Shown: positions 43,658-55,534 of the stretch, one piece after another
Layout of the letters: each line of letters opens with the position of its first letter
How positions within the stretch are numbered: the first letter of the stretch is position 1
DNA from: Isoetes taiwanensis
Lineage: Eukaryota > Streptophyta > Lycopodiopsida > Isoetales > Isoetaceae
DNA length: 64,000 bases
Reading direction: 5' to 3'
Assembly: GCA_021234155.1 (NCBI GenBank)
Contig: JAJEKV010000034.1
Location: 6,866,028 to 6,930,027 of the forward strand
Made by a program: the position numbers and the translations under genes
Notes under the pieces: generated by a model
What the model was told of the DNA's origin: nothing
The model's input: only the letters and a program-made list of their open reading frames with translations
Databases searched by the model: none

Positions 43658-46245
43658 CAAGGGGGGTGCACCTAATATGCACGTATTGATCAAGTGCATG
43701 CACGTTAGGGGTTTTTTTATTCCCTTGGTCGACCGTATACGGTCGAAAGCCCATACGGTTACACTATTCGTTTTCCAGCTTTGAATGTGAAGGGAGCAAA
43801 GGCGGGAAGGAGAGATCCCGTAGGTGGTCGATTTGGGCAGCTTGATCCATCTGACGAAAGGGAAAGGGGCGTTGTATCCTTATATTTCCAGTTTCATTCT
43901 TACCTTTGTAGCCTTTCTAGCAGATTCATCTCCGCACTGTCCATTCCAGCTATTCCAGGTATTGCACGTTTCTTTGCCTTCTGTTTCAGTATTTTATTCT
44001 TGATTCAAATCTAGGGCTAGGTTTTATCCACAACTTGAGCTAATTTAACTTCAGGGACGAATCATTTCATATTTGGGCTTTAGTATCTTTGCAAAACGGG
44101 AGATTCAGGTCTCAGAATATTCACATTCTGGCAGAGCCACTGGGCGATCTGTTTAATGGTTTAGGGGTAGATCTAAAGATGCAGAACTGCAAATATGGCC
44201 ATAGCTTAAAATGGGTTTGTTTTATGCCATAGCCGAAAAGAGGTATTTTGGCTTTGATGTGTCGTTTTGCCTTATCAAGTTCGTTGATGACTGTTGCCGG
44301 ATTTTTGACCCACGGAGCCTTGGTCATGGCGATAACATGGCAGTCGGATATGCTGGATGCAAATTTGGATACATGGCTTTAGGTGACTCTTATATCCGAT
44401 CTATATTATGGGTTTTTAGAGTCAGATGATGTCAAAAGGTTGTAGCTTCAAATCCGGACTGTGCAAATATGGCCTCTGCAAATATGGCTTGGTGCAGCTA
44501 GTTATGGTGAAATCGATCCCAGAAATAAATGCTGGTAGGTCGACATGTGATGTTTCAGACCTATTAATCATCGATAAATGTCATGCAAGACTGAATGAAA
44601 GACTAACAATCCAGGAGGTTTGGAAACATGTATGTTGATACTTAGTTGTAGATGATACCGCTAGTTGTAGATGATACCGCTAACTGTTGCATAACCTAAT
44701 ATGTGCAGGGTTTGTAAGATATGGTACTGCAATGTTAAAGTCCTCTTACATGATAATCTCGAAAGTTTCGAAGAAGGTGAAAGGAAAAAAGAAAACAATA
44801 GAAGAGTTGATTGGGGCTGTGCCTGTGAAATTTAGAGTCATCTATTGACTGCATTTCTGTTGTCCGAAGTATTGGTTCCATATGCAGGATGACAACGTCG
44901 AAATCATATTTTCTCGCTTTGCAAAAGTGATCTCGTAAGGCTCTTATCATTTTGTTTTTCGTGAGAAATTTGCTATAATTTACTAACAATGCATGTTGCA
45001 GGGCTAACATATCGGTGAGTAGAAGATAGGAGATGGCCTTTCCTATGGTTTTGTTGGTAGGTATCTTACCTATACATGTGCATGGTATAAATTAATGGAA
45101 TATGATGTCTGACCATTTTGAATGAGTACTTGAAAAGCTGCTTTTTTAATTCTACTCTGCCATTTTTACTGTGGCTATAATTTTCTTGCAAATGATAGTA
45201 TTGCTTCTATTCTCTGCACTTTTAGACGGTCCATTTTATGGTATGCGACATGCTTATTTGTAGGACCCAAGCTTTTCAAGTATCAATCGTGCTATGGCTA
45301 TAAGAGATGGCATTTGGGTTACTACAATGATTCATGTTGATTTGCTTATGACATGTGGTAATTGTGATTCCACATGTTTTTGTTATGCAATAATGATGTT
45401 GGAATTGTCTTTGCAGAGCTTGAGAGTTGAGAAGCGTGTAAAGCTGCTTATTTCAAGGTCAGATAGTATCTGTTGGTAATTGAGTAGACCTTTTGAAATA
45501 TGGTGTTCAATCCCTGTTCTTTGCAGATGGACAATTTATAGATTGATGATAGACGTATACACGTCGATATCAGTCAAGGTGTTGCACTTAAGTAAGGTGT
45601 TAGTTTTATTTATCATGCCATGCACATTATTATGAACCTGTTGTATTTTTGGCAGTTTCTTGCAAAAAACTTGCAACCATGTTTTTTGGAACAATTGATT
45701 GGCAGAAGATGAGAATGTGCTCTTTATACTGTGAGCCAGTACGTATATTGTCTATCACCACCATATAGGTAATCCCAATTTCTTTTTGTTGCCCCCTTAT
45801 CCAAGATGTCATGGATAAAACCTTAATTCGATGTCGATCATTAGCATAATTTGAACCACATAGTTAAAGTATATAAATAAAATATACTAATTAAATAAAT
45901 CAAGTAACCATTATAAAGACCCCGTGATCAAGGTCAATGTGTCATGTTTACCCTGGGACGTGACCAAGCTCAACGTGACCAAGGTCCATGGGGGTCCATG
46001 CAAGCATGTGTGGCCTCTAAATGGAACCTTAGACCTATGTCCTCACAAAAGGTACAAAGTCGAAAAGGGATTATATAATTTGGCACAACCAATCGTAAAT
46101 CTATAGATAGGGGCTATATTGCATGTTAATTCGAAAACCCGTATGGTATGGGTTTTTCTACTCCAAAAAGCCGTATACAGGGGTTTTTTTGTGACCCCTC
46201 GAATGCACATGCCATCTGTCCATATATAGAGGTGCACCCCCCGGG
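43658..46245. mobile_element. hAT-like non-autonomous DNA transposon
   Basis: The 2588-base segment has terminal inverted repeats CAAGGGGGGTGCACC (left) and GGTGCACCCCCCGGG (right), matching at 13 of 15 positions. GCCACAGT is present on both sides (43650-43657 and 46246-46253). An 8-base duplication and a CAAGG-type end fit the hAT superfamily. It interrupts the chromovirus integrase, whose sequence resumes right after it. No hAT transposase is recognisable. The interior (about 43780-45600) contains short exon-like pieces that may be captured host DNA, but I cannot name a product. Confidence 0.75.
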
Positions 46246-47110
46246 GCCACAGTTTCAGTAGTGGGAATGAAGCCCCAAACTAATGGACAAACAAAATGAA
46301 TTAACAGGCTCCTGGAGGATATGTTAAGAAGTTTTGTGTTCACAAAACAATCCAAGTGGGGTGTGATGAATTCACTTATAACACTATGTACTACATGGGT
46401 ACCAAAATGAGTCCCTTTATGGCAATGATGGGTGAGAACCGAGATCATATACTGGGACTAACCAAGCCCTTAAAACTGATTTAGCTATCCATATGTTGGA
46501 CGATATGCGAGACAAGTATATCAGTGTAGGGAAAACTTGAAGAAGCCTCAAGATTGAGCCAGGGTAAGTGCCAACAAACATCGTAGAGAAGTAACCTTCA
46601 AGGAAGGCGAATATACATTTTTATTAATTGTTTAGCCTTCGGCACTCAAGGTTGGTACCTTGAAACCATTGGTCAAGAGAAAGATTCCCAAATTGGCTCC
46701 CCAATATGGTGGACCCTTCAAGGTGTTAAGAATGATCAATAAGACAACATATGAGTTAGAGCTTCCAGATGGGATCGGCGTGCATCCCCGCTTCCATGTA
46801 AGCCAACTCAAGAAAACTATTGTCTACAAATAACGTGATAGCTCTAGCGATAATACCCCTAGCCCTCAGCTCAGAGGTAACTCCTGAGGCAATTCTAGAC
46901 ACTCACGTTTGAAAACTGCTCAATAGGAATATTGCAGAGTGCTTGATCTTTTGGCGAGGTCAACCACTCTCCGAGGCCACATAGGAGAGTGAAAAGTACG
47001 TGTATCAAAATCCTCACCTGACTCAAAACCCATTGGAGGCCACATAAGGACTAGCAGAGCAATATTGGGTTAGTTACCTAAATTAACTTAAAATCTTGCA
47101 TCGGGAATGG

Positions 47111-47499
47111 CAAGTAGGACATCCGTAAAATAATGAGCTACAAAACCATGATCACGAGGTGATCCTGGGAATGGGTTTTTAAAGGGACTAGATAGTGTAA
47201 TGCCTTCACTAGCTAAAAAGTATTGTTATTCAAACACTTATTTAGAAAATACGTGTCCAGATGGCAATTTTAATCCTCATTGTTATGCGCATGTACGCAA
47301 TCATGTTTTTGCACATTCCATCTGGAAAACCAGATGGCTAGATTCTCCTTCTAGCAGACTTTAAGTCATTGCGGACCCATGGCCATTGTGTAGGTGAGGT
47401 TTGGAGGGCATGGGTTTCCCATGCTTTCCACTTTATAATAGTACATTATGTGACTTTCCAGAGCAACTATTTGAGTGTTTACAGAAAAAATTAATATCG
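47111..47499. other. Possible chromovirus 3' region
   Basis: No coding region is supported. An inverted pair, CCAGATGGCAATTTTAATCC near 47259 and CATCTGGAAAACCAGATGGC near 47319, is visible. The DNA may include part of the 3' LTR of the preceding element. Confidence 0.3.
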
Positions 47500-48640
47500 G
47501 ACCATGTCTTCACTTGAAGTGCGCGAGATAGAAGGCTCTCTGTATCCATTGCAAGTCCTCCCAAGTGGGAAGTGATATCACTGGCCCCCATACTTCCACT
47601 CGTATAGAATTACTGGCTCTACCAACACCCTGACCAATTGTAAATCTTTGATCTATGACAATTGTTTGGCATTCCACAGAAAGCCTTCTAGATGGCCATT
47701 ACTCGTTGCCTAATACAACTATCCCTATATGTGGTAATAGTGGTTTCCACTTCTAGATATGTACATTTGTACCACTTCCACCTCATGACCTTGGTAAATG
47801 AGGCATGGCTATCTCTATTCCTTAAAGATGGCACCAGGAGCACCTTGGTTTTGGCCAAATTGACGTGCTTTTTAGTGGCCTGCCAAAAAGTACCCAATAC
47901 ACCTAGATGTTGTTGCATACTCATTGGGGTGTAAGCTAGGAGGTCCATGTCATCCACATATATTAGATGTCAGATGATATGGTTAGCAAGTCTGGCCCCT
48001 CCACCTCCATGCTATTTAAGCCAATCCTACGAGCTAATCAATGTACAATGCAAATACCGTAGAAGAGCGTAGGCACCCTTGGCAGACTCCAGCACTACTT
48101 TGGTAACTCATTGTGATGGTGGCATTTGAGCTGAACATGTTTTATAGAGTATGTATATTACAGTTTGCAACACTTGGGAGAATCTCGACCTCATTAATCG
48201 TTCGCACAGCTTCTCTCTAGGGACCATGTTAAAAGCTTTGGCAAAGTCCATAAAACAGCAATAATTGTCATTTATTTTCTGTTATCCTCTATCAAGGTGC
48301 ACACTGTGGAAGCATGATAAGTGTGCGTACCTCTGTTTCCTCTACCCATGTTGTCAATTGCCGCTCAAGAATTTTGGCTAACGATTTTTGCCAACAATGA
48401 ACTGAGGATTAAGCAATATTCCACCAGAAAAGGTGCCTTCACAATCTTATATCATATCAAGCATCAGAAGTAGAAACATGAATATCCATATGTTTACTAC
48501 GAAGCTTACCACGAGGCAGTAACTGCCAAGGATACGCAAAAATGCATCATCATCTAGAGTCTACAGGGCAGAGCGCCTTTGTCAACCTAACAAAAAACTC
48601 CATATGAACAAAAGCTCAAGAAGACGACATCCTTCAACAA
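47500..48640 (-). pseudogene. Non-LTR reverse transcriptase fragment
   Basis: On the minus strand this continues the same type of RT as at 37611-38190 and extends further: a FAKAFNMVPREKLC-like segment, then the YVDDMDLLAYTPMSMQQHLG segment, where a VDD replaces the usual ADD of the catalytic C block, and VNLAKTKVLLV. It is joined on its upstream side to L1-type RT sequence (48650-49620), and the same junction order is present at 36654-38190. Frame changes are frequent. Confidence 0.7.
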
Positions 48641-48649
48641 GATAGCTAG

Positions 48650-49620
48650 AAGGAAGCGATTTTTGGCTGTCCTGGGTGAGTTAGAGGTACAGGTAAATGG
48701 CATCCTGAGATGTACACGTGTTCTTGCATACATTTTCTACCTTTGGATTTTAAACCTATCTCTCATCTTATTAAACTTTTTTCATTGATGGTAATGAAAT
48801 ATGTCTCTCCTGCTTCTAGAACGAAAACATATCATCAAGTAGGAGTTAGATATTATTGTCTCATGTCAAGAATAGAAAGATGTCATCTGCATATGGATTA
48901 TATATTTCTTGAGGAACATTCTCCAGAGATGGACCTCGATTAACACCACCTACATAACAATTGTAAGAGGACCTCTGCAACCATTGTAAAAAGCAATCGA
49001 GACATGGAACAACCCTGACGAACTCCTATATCCATAGAAATCCAACATAATGCTCTCCATGGAAAAGTAGATTTTGCGAATGTATAAAGCTTCGTCAATC
49101 CCTTGTGAATGGGATACCAAATCCCAAGCCCAATAGACGCTTTTGTAAAAACAATCCCATCATTGTTATAAGCTTTAGCAAAGTCAAACTTAAGATATAC
49201 AATGCAATGGGTCCTCAACCTCACACGGTATATGCCTTCATATACAGCGGTAATATTATTAAGCGTACACCTCCTAGGCAAGAAGCCAGACTGGGTTGAA
49301 GATATCAAATCATCAAGAATACTACGAATTTTCCCTGCCAGCGCTTTTGCAAAAATCTTATACAATATATATAGCAATGTTGTAGGAGGCCAATTCAAAA
49401 AGTTGTTGGATTCTTTACGGTTGAGAATAAGGGAAATGCAACGTTTGTTGAGAATTTTATCTAGCTTTTTGGACCTTCTAAATTCACAAAATGTATTATA
49501 CACATCATTGCCAATCTACTTCCAATAATCTTGAATAAATTCTATTGGAAGGCCATCAAGACTTGGATATTTGACCTTTTCAAGAGGTTAGCCGTGGAGC
49601 CCAAGTCATCCATAGTGATA
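48650..49620 (-). pseudogene. L1-type LINE reverse transcriptase fragment
   Basis: The 187-codon frame at 49503-48940 carries ISLILNRKESNNFLNWPPTT, LLYILYKIFAKALAGKIRS, LISSTQSGFLPRRCTLNNIT, VYLKFDFAKAYNNDGI and DIGVRQGCSMSRLLFTMVAE. These are RT blocks 1 to 4 of an L1-clade element (QSGF...R.I..N, F.KAFD, G.RQGC..SPLLF). The catalytic A-block Asp is present (FDFAKAY). The sequence is close to that at 34700-37060. It lacks block 5 in frame and is dead. Confidence 0.8.
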
Positions 49621-49934
49621 TTCGTTTCCAGAAGCATGTGCAGCTTGAGGGAATAATAGAATACATTTTAATCTATAAAACGGATTGCATATCCTCCTAA
49701 AAAGGTAGCTAAGAATGGCAAAGTAATTTTTGGTTTCAAAATATTCAAGTAATAATTCAAAACATGACCTTTGTGCATCAAGTCTGCAAGAAATCGGAAC
49801 GGGAACAAATTTAGTTAAAAGCTCTGCCACATTCTTGACCATGCCCAGATCTAGAAAGGATGTTCTTTGGCACCGTACTGAAACAAAACAAACTCCCAAA
49901 AATCTTGAGGGATCTGGAAAAAAAAAAAAAAACT
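49621..49934. other. Spacer left of the RT system
   Basis: No supported gene. An A run of about 14 bases at 49919-49932 directly precedes the left 2.7-kb repeat. On the minus strand this is a T run right after the repeat's 3' end. Confidence 0.4.
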
Positions 49935-52649
49935 GGCTTGAACTAGTTAAACCTAGCGCAAACATCAGCATTGGTCAATCCCGCCGCTGTCTTATCTGGC
50001 CACACAAAGACTTTTTAGTCCAAGGTGGTACCATAAAACCAGGGAAATCAGTATACCTTAAATACATGCACCATATTTGAACCATGCTCATGCTCCATTT
50101 TACCATGAAGCATAAATAACTTAACTAAGAACACGGTCTGTTTATCACCATGTTCAAATAGACAACTACTTCCTTTGATTCCAAAGTGGATAAGGAATAT
50201 AAAGTTACATGAGTCACAATAGACAACTATTTCCTTTGATTCTAAAGTGAACAAGGATTATAAAATAATATGAGTCACAAAGATAAGTTTGGATTCGTAG
50301 TTACAAGAATGTAATAGGAACTATATGTACCGTTCATAAAGAACCCGGGACTATAACCATTATTAATCTTAGGAAAAAAGCTTTTTTACTATCAAAACGT
50401 TTCCAATATGAGCTCGAACAATTTTCACTTATTTGAGATAAGATAAGCAATTACAATCTGTCTTAAAGGTCGTGGCTCATATTTTTACTACCTTAGAAGT
50501 TTTAAAATCTATGTAGATCCATCGGATCCGTCTTGTAGAGGCCGCTATGTTATTTACCACTATAGTATCCACTTTAAAACATGATGTAGTCATGAGAATA
50601 ATATTTTGATTTCACAAACAGATTAATAATGGTCATATATTCCTCACTTAAGTTCATGAGCTCATTTTAATTACTGTTCACCATATTGCAGATAAGAACA
50701 TGCTGTCATAGCTAATTTAATTTCATTTCTCATGCACGGTCTACTTATACACCACTACATTTCATTTTACCACAACAACATGTTTCTGCTATTCTGACCA
50801 ACTCTGCCATAGTTTTTAAACAGTCAGACAAGTAAGTGTTATTCTATAAGGCATAAAAAATCCTTTTTTTTGCCATATAGTACCTTTCAGTTTAGCATAC
50901 ACTCGTTTATTTCCAAAGAACACAGCAGAACAATTATTTCCAAAGAACACAGCAGAACAAAAGTTAAAAAGACAATATCTCATTATTGAGTATTAAACCA
51001 GCAACTTCTCATATAATAAGCCTGTTTGAAAGATTAGGAAATACTGCCAATAACAAGTTTTCAGTCTCATAAATACACATTTGGCAAGCTGTAGTAGAGT
51101 CGGATAGGGTAAAAAGCTAGTCAAGGCAGCCCAATGTCTATTATAAGGGCAACTAGCATCACAGATACTCAATAAAAGATACTAGCACTATAGAGGCAAC
51201 AGCCTTGTACATTAATGCGGACAATGCTTCAGAAGTATTAGATTTCCAATATACCAGGTCAGGTCAAAGCCAATGGCAGTCATAAAATAAACTAGTTATT
51301 CCCATACCCATTCAAAAACCTGATACAGTACACAGCAGTGAGATAAAGAAAGACATCACCAAAATTCAGGGTTCAGGCCTCTGCCATCTCCAATGAACAT
51401 TTACTCAAAATTTTCTTGTACTCAATCCCAAAAGCATGCATCCAGCCATGACAACATCCTTTCACTTTCGTCAGCCAGACTCCCAAAAACTTCTAGAACA
51501 CTCTGGACAAAAGCAAAACATTAGGAGTAGAAGCCCGTACCTGCAGCCAACCAATACATCATTAGCCTGATAAGGGTAAAGATGCAAGGGCCAAAAGGTA
51601 CCTTAGGCTTCACGGTTGTCAACCGATCACCTAATGTAATCCTTTTGCCCAGAGATTCAGAAGAACGTTAAAGAAAGAATGGAAATAAATTATGCTAAAT
51701 GAGAGAATAGATTCATAAGTAGAACAAGGGAATAAACAATGAGAGAAACGTTGGTTACAGATCCATGTTTGCTATTAGTTAAAGCCGATTTGAATTAGAA
51801 TGAAAGAGTGGCGAGTAAGATGTATTAAGCTTATTCTTTAGCATGTTGATCAGCCATGTATTAAGACATCGTCTGGCCATACAAATCCAGATGCTACGTG
51901 TACAGTAGTACAAGGGGCAATTAGCAGCACTTTACCAAGCACCATCTTATATTTCCAGATCATTCCTGTAAGCAAATGATACTCAGAACATACCTGGTTA
52001 TCGTCTATGTCTGATTCATGCTCATCCATGAATTGAGTTTCAGGAACATAATGGGAAGAGTCTCGAACTTTGCCTATTGGCTCCCACGAAATCACGGTTA
52101 CGTGGGTGGCGATATTGTTATACCTGCCCCGCTTGTTATATCCCTCCATATTTATCTTATGTTCTTCCAGTAAACAACTTTGCATGCAAAATGCTATCTC
52201 TCTATCTAAAGCCGCCTCATTTAGGCGCTGTCTAGCTGTATCAGAAATTGGAAGATCATCCTCTAAGAGTAAGTCCCACGACTCCATAGTGGAAAGCCCG
52301 GGAAAGTCAATTAATGCTGCCACACGTAACACAGCTTCGATCTGTCCAAGGATATCTATGGCAGAGCAAAAAGATCTCCAAAAGCAGTCAAACTGGCATC
52401 CGCAACCACCGCTCATAAAGATCAATGGGAAAAAAATCGATTTCGGCCGCCTTAGGTAGCCCTTGTTTGCACAACTGCTGGTCGCCCATGTACATGCTGG
52501 TCGCCAATGTACAGTTAATAAATTTCATTTTTTAGATAACCTAACTACACCATTGGTTATATATTTACAAGGCTGCCAAGTTAACATACTTAGCTACACC
52601 CCCATAAGGGGACGGAAAATAAACCTAGGGTAATACCTAAAGGAAAGCA
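49935..52649 (-). repeat. 2.7-kb direct repeat, left copy
   Basis: This aligns with 57233-59931 over its whole length at roughly 97% identity by eye. It starts GGCTTGAACTAG and ends AAAGGAAAGCA in both copies. It has 30 bases (about 51356-51385) missing from the right copy. It contains a tandem pair near 50160-50280 and a 26-base duplication near 50915-50960, both shared with the right copy. The ends do not have the TG..CA form of LTRs. Confidence 0.9.
51994..52425 (-). pseudogene. Duplicate of putative first exon, left copy
   Basis: This is the same protein as at 59273-59707, with identical N-terminal 110 residues or so except for E/K at one position. It then has a scrambled stretch (near 52065-52120) where the right copy reads a Gln/Arg/Asn-rich segment. 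The frame remains open by chance. The splice donor CAG/GTATGT is kept at 51994. As it lies downstream of the RT it cannot act as its first exon unless another copy lies further along the minus strand, and I see none. Confidence 0.6.
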
Positions 52650-52930
52650 AGATCTGGAAAAGATATTACAGTATATTTTCCATATAATCCACATCAAATC
52701 CCTAGCCTCTATTAAATATAGGCAGAGGGAATTCACCACTGGTTTAATATTAACACGGATGCAAAGTTTATATTCTTAGTTAAAAACTCTCCATAGGATA
52801 ATGGAAAATGAACCTAGGGTATTATTTAAGGAATGTAGGACCTGGAAATGATATTTAAACCAGTATATTATCAGTATAATAACCATCAAATCCAAGCCAA
52901 TGTTGAACGTAGGCCTCTGAAATTCCCTAA
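52560..52930 (-). repeat. Two diverged subrepeats, about 190-base period
   Basis: The block around AAACCTAGGGTAATACCTAA, AAGATCTGG and ACATCAAATCC (52605-52740) recurs in diverged form around GAACCTAGGGTATTATTTAA, AGGACCTGG and CCATCAAATCC (52795-52925). The end of the left 2.7-kb repeat falls inside the first unit, so the repeat boundary may have arisen by template switching or recombination here. Confidence 0.55.
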
Positions 52931-53143
52931 AGGAGCATAATTAAAATAGACTTGCAAGCTATGCATATTTATAAAAAAAACCCTACCTCCATCCGTAGAG
53001 TGGGGCAATATAAAGAATCCTGCTTATCTTACTGAAATAGGGGTGGCTGGCCCCTACTCCCAGCAGGAGCCACGCCACACCCTATGCATGCCTTTTAGCC
53101 ATATAGAAAAGAAAATATGTTGTAGAACATTCATACCTCAAAC

Positions 53144-55216
53144 TTAGAAGTAGTTGTCAATGTCATGGACCACTTCGCTGGAGTCAAACTTCATTCCAGG
53201 AAACTTATGATCGTTAATGTACTTTATGACTCTTCTTTTGAGGCTGCCACAGTCAAAACCTTTGCATATGAAGGTGTGAATGAGATCTATGATATCTCTT
53301 GCTGCTCCAGCAGGGCATGAGTTGATGTAAAGGCATGGTAGCACTTGGGACAAAATCACATTCCTTGCTTGATGGTACGGTCTACACCCATCAGCATGAA
53401 TGAACTTAAGAGTTTTGAAAGGGAGACTGTCCCTTTTATCATATTTGACAGTCCTATAAATACCATGTGTTCTATTCATGATTTCAATAGTTAGATTGAG
53501 GAAATGCGCCGCTTGTCCATATGTATGACTCATATGGCTATTTTTGGCAAAAATTGTTTCCTCCTTGATACCAAGTCGTTCTAAATCATAGATCTGTGCG
53601 TGCTGCACATTCAAGGACTGCTCCTTACTTAGGTATTCCCTAATTTTGGGGCAATTGATAGCCAGCAAGTCATCCATGTATCGAAATACAAACCTGAACG
53701 ATTTAATGATGTCAAACTTGCCTTGCGCTGCTAGTTCCTTGATGAATGATAGCTCAAACCAGGCGAGGTATAGATTACACCATCCCGGGCTGCAGGGGAA
53801 CCCCATTGGGATGCCACTAGCCTGTCTCCATGTACTATTCCCTACAGCAATATAACAATTAGACAGAAGCCATATATTGATATCAACGAACTTTTGTTGA
53901 CTGATATGCTGCCAGCATTTGCTACTTGGACTAAATTTGAACCATTTAGTTTTGTAGCTTGCATCACCAATTTTCTTGATCCACAACTCATGTCTTTTAT
54001 GTAACATCTTTTTGTATTGCCAAGCTGCTTCAATTACTTTTTTTATAGTATTGCATATGCCAGACTCTCCTGACAAGGGGATAGTTTCGTAGCACTTAGT
54101 AATATCTGCTACAAACACATCCTGAATACAGCTGGGGAGGTTAAGGGTGACATCATAAACTGACCCTACTATCCAGCAAAGATTAATAGGTCCAGGCATC
54201 TGCATGCAAATATTTCCACATAGGAATTTAGCTATCTCTGGCCATAGAGATACAATTTCATTTAGAACAGAAGTTATTACAAGGGATATTTCGGTGTACA
54301 CTGTATTATGCGCATTGGTAATCCATCTGTAATCAAGTTTATGGGCTTTGAATATTCCCAACAAGTAAGGCAGTTTTTCAGTGACAAGACCAACATCACT
54401 TACCAGATTACTGATTTCTGTTTTTATTTTCTCCTTAACCTGTACAGCTGAAAGATTACTAGCCAAGAAGTCAGCACTATTAATTCTTTTCAAGGCCTCT
54501 TCTTTAATATATTTAGGGCAGATAAAGCAAGGATTATTGGCTGCCTTATCTACTCCAGAAATGTATAAGTTATCCACTAACCATCGAAGGTTATTAGAAA
54601 CATTTATATCACTGAGAGGAAACTTCCTCGTGTTGTCCAATTTAATAGCCTGTTGAAGTTTGTTGCTAGTGAGTTCCCAAACCATTTCCTTGACATATTC
54701 CTTATCTTGAGAGGAAACCTGTATGCATATGTAAAAATGCAGTTCAAACAATCTATCACATGATCTCCAAATATCCTTCTTAAGATCAGCAATGTCCAGA
54801 ACCTTGTCTGGGATATGATTTAAACCTTTCATGAAAAGGTTTCTAAGTTCCCTGTTCTTGATAATGCTTAGACTTGTAGTACGGATATGCCCTATGCCAA
54901 TGTCTATGAAGTTCCTAAGGTTAGGATTACTGCAGGGACATTTTGCATCCTTATCAACTGCAAAGATAGATGATGGCTTGTAACAGATATCACTCAAATT
55001 TTCAGTATATTCCCAAGAAAACATGGTTTCATCCATGATGAGTTGTCCAAGTTCCCCCAGAATTTCGGTCAAAGCCTGCTGGAAGATTTTGAGCAAGTAT
55101 AACTTGTCTAGGATTTTAGAAGAGAACATACTATGCACGATTTTCTTCTTATTTTTAGGGCCAGTATCATTCAAGTGCGTTCTGCCTAGACAGTCCATAT
55201 GCAGTCTTCTGGAGGT
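53144..55216 (-). CDS. Penelope/telomerase-type reverse transcriptase
   Basis: An uninterrupted frame of 690 codons begins at a TTTTTGTGCAG splice acceptor (55217) and ends at 53144. The first ATG within it is about 6 codons in. An N-terminal domain has CPCSNPNLRNF and KGLNHIP. RT blocks follow: LPYLLGIFKAHKLDYRWITN, VFVADITKCYETIPL (catalytic Asp), ASGIPMGFPCSPGWCNLYLA, FRFVFRYMDDLLAIN (catalytic Asp pair) and AAHFLNLTIEI. The GIPMGxPCSP and KGLNxIP wording fits Penelope-like elements and related RTs rather than LTR or L1 types. All catalytic residues are present, so it may be active. No C-terminal GIY-YIG nuclease is visible. A domesticated rvt-type RT is the alternative. Confidence 0.8.
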   Translation of the reverse strand, partial: TSRRLHMDCLGRTHLNDTGPKNKKKIVHSMFSSKILDKLYLLKIFQQALTEILGELGQLIMDETMFSWEYTENLSDICYKPSSIFAVDKDAKCPCSNPNLRNFIDIGIGHIRTTSLSIIKNRELRNLFMKGLNHIPDKVLDIADLKKDIWRSCDRLFELHFYICIQVSSQDKEYVKEMVWELTSNKLQQAIKLDNTRKFPLSDINVSNNLRWLVDNLYISGVDKAANNPCFICPKYIKEEALKRINSADFLASNLSAVQVKEKIKTEISNLVSDVGLVTEKLPYLLGIFKAHKLDYRWITNAHNTVYTEISLVITSVLNEIVSLWPEIAKFLCGNICMQMPGPINLCWIVGSVYDVTLNLPSCIQDVFVADITKCYETIPLSGESGICNTIKKVIEAAWQYKKMLHKRHELWIKKIGDASYKTKWFKFSPSSKCWQHISQQKFVDINIWLLSNCYIAVGNSTWRQASGIPMGFPCSPGWCNLYLAWFELSFIKELAAQGKFDIIKSFRFVFRYMDDLLAINCPKIREYLSKEQSLNVQHAQIYDLERLGIKEETIFAKNSHMSHTYGQAAHFLNLTIEIMNRTHGIYRTVKYDKRDSLPFKTLKFIHADGCRPYHQARNVILSQVLPCLYINSCPAGAARDIIDLIHTFICKGFDCGSLKRRVIKYINDHKFPGMKFDSSEVVHDIDNYF

Positions 55217-55533
55217 CTGCACAAAAATCAGATCTAACAATAATTAAAAAGTAAAACGGGTTGCTAACAAACTATGAATGAAGTTCATAATATGGGTAGA
55301 GTAAGATGGCCAACTAAAAATTCATCAAAATAATTTTATTGAGGTGCCGAGTGGCATTGGTGGCATTCTAGCCAAGATCCGATATGTCCAGGACATACCT
55401 CCAGCATATCACAGTAATTTAAAGTAATTTAGAGTCGTAGGACTACATGTTCATACACAATGATCATATCCAGACAAATACAATGGAAGATTCATTTAAA
55501 CTTTATAAAAGCTCCAAGATATTGAAGACATAC
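55217..55533 (-). other. Probable 317-base spliceosomal intron
   Basis: On the minus strand GAG/GTATGT at 55533 and TTTTTGTGCAG/ACC at 55217 are strong plant donor and acceptor sites. The upstream frame stops (TGA at 55535-55537) just before the donor, so the intron would join ORF1's end to the RT exon without making a continuous frame as sequenced. Confidence 0.55.
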
Positions 55534-55534
55534 C

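Larger units (their letters stand above)
41925..47110 (+). pseudogene. Ty3/gypsy chromovirus pol, multiply interrupted
   Basis: Domains appear in order on the plus strand. Reverse transcriptase starts at IMSMCIDYRALNKAT and includes the LDDILIYS catalytic block near 42196. RNase H (42420-42770) has FDIYIDVCGQALGAFLMQQ, TYEQELLAIVHALK and FIDHKPL. The integrase part has SQCQVC, RWKCISMDFIVALPRS (43381 on) and, after an insertion, QTNGQTK, RLLEDMLRSF and MSPFMAM. The C-terminal part (46660-46830) has [12 protein letters not shown] and [11 protein letters not shown], followed by the chromodomain-like WRGQPLSEAT near 46955. Many stops and frame changes are present. Three other elements are inserted (42857, 42950 and 43658). 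Neither LTR was identified. Confidence 0.8.

Noticed and set aside
52070-52459. 129-codon plus-strand frame
   Set aside because: It is the antisense shadow of the putative first exon of the RT system, and its twin at 59397-59741 changes frame with the copy differences.
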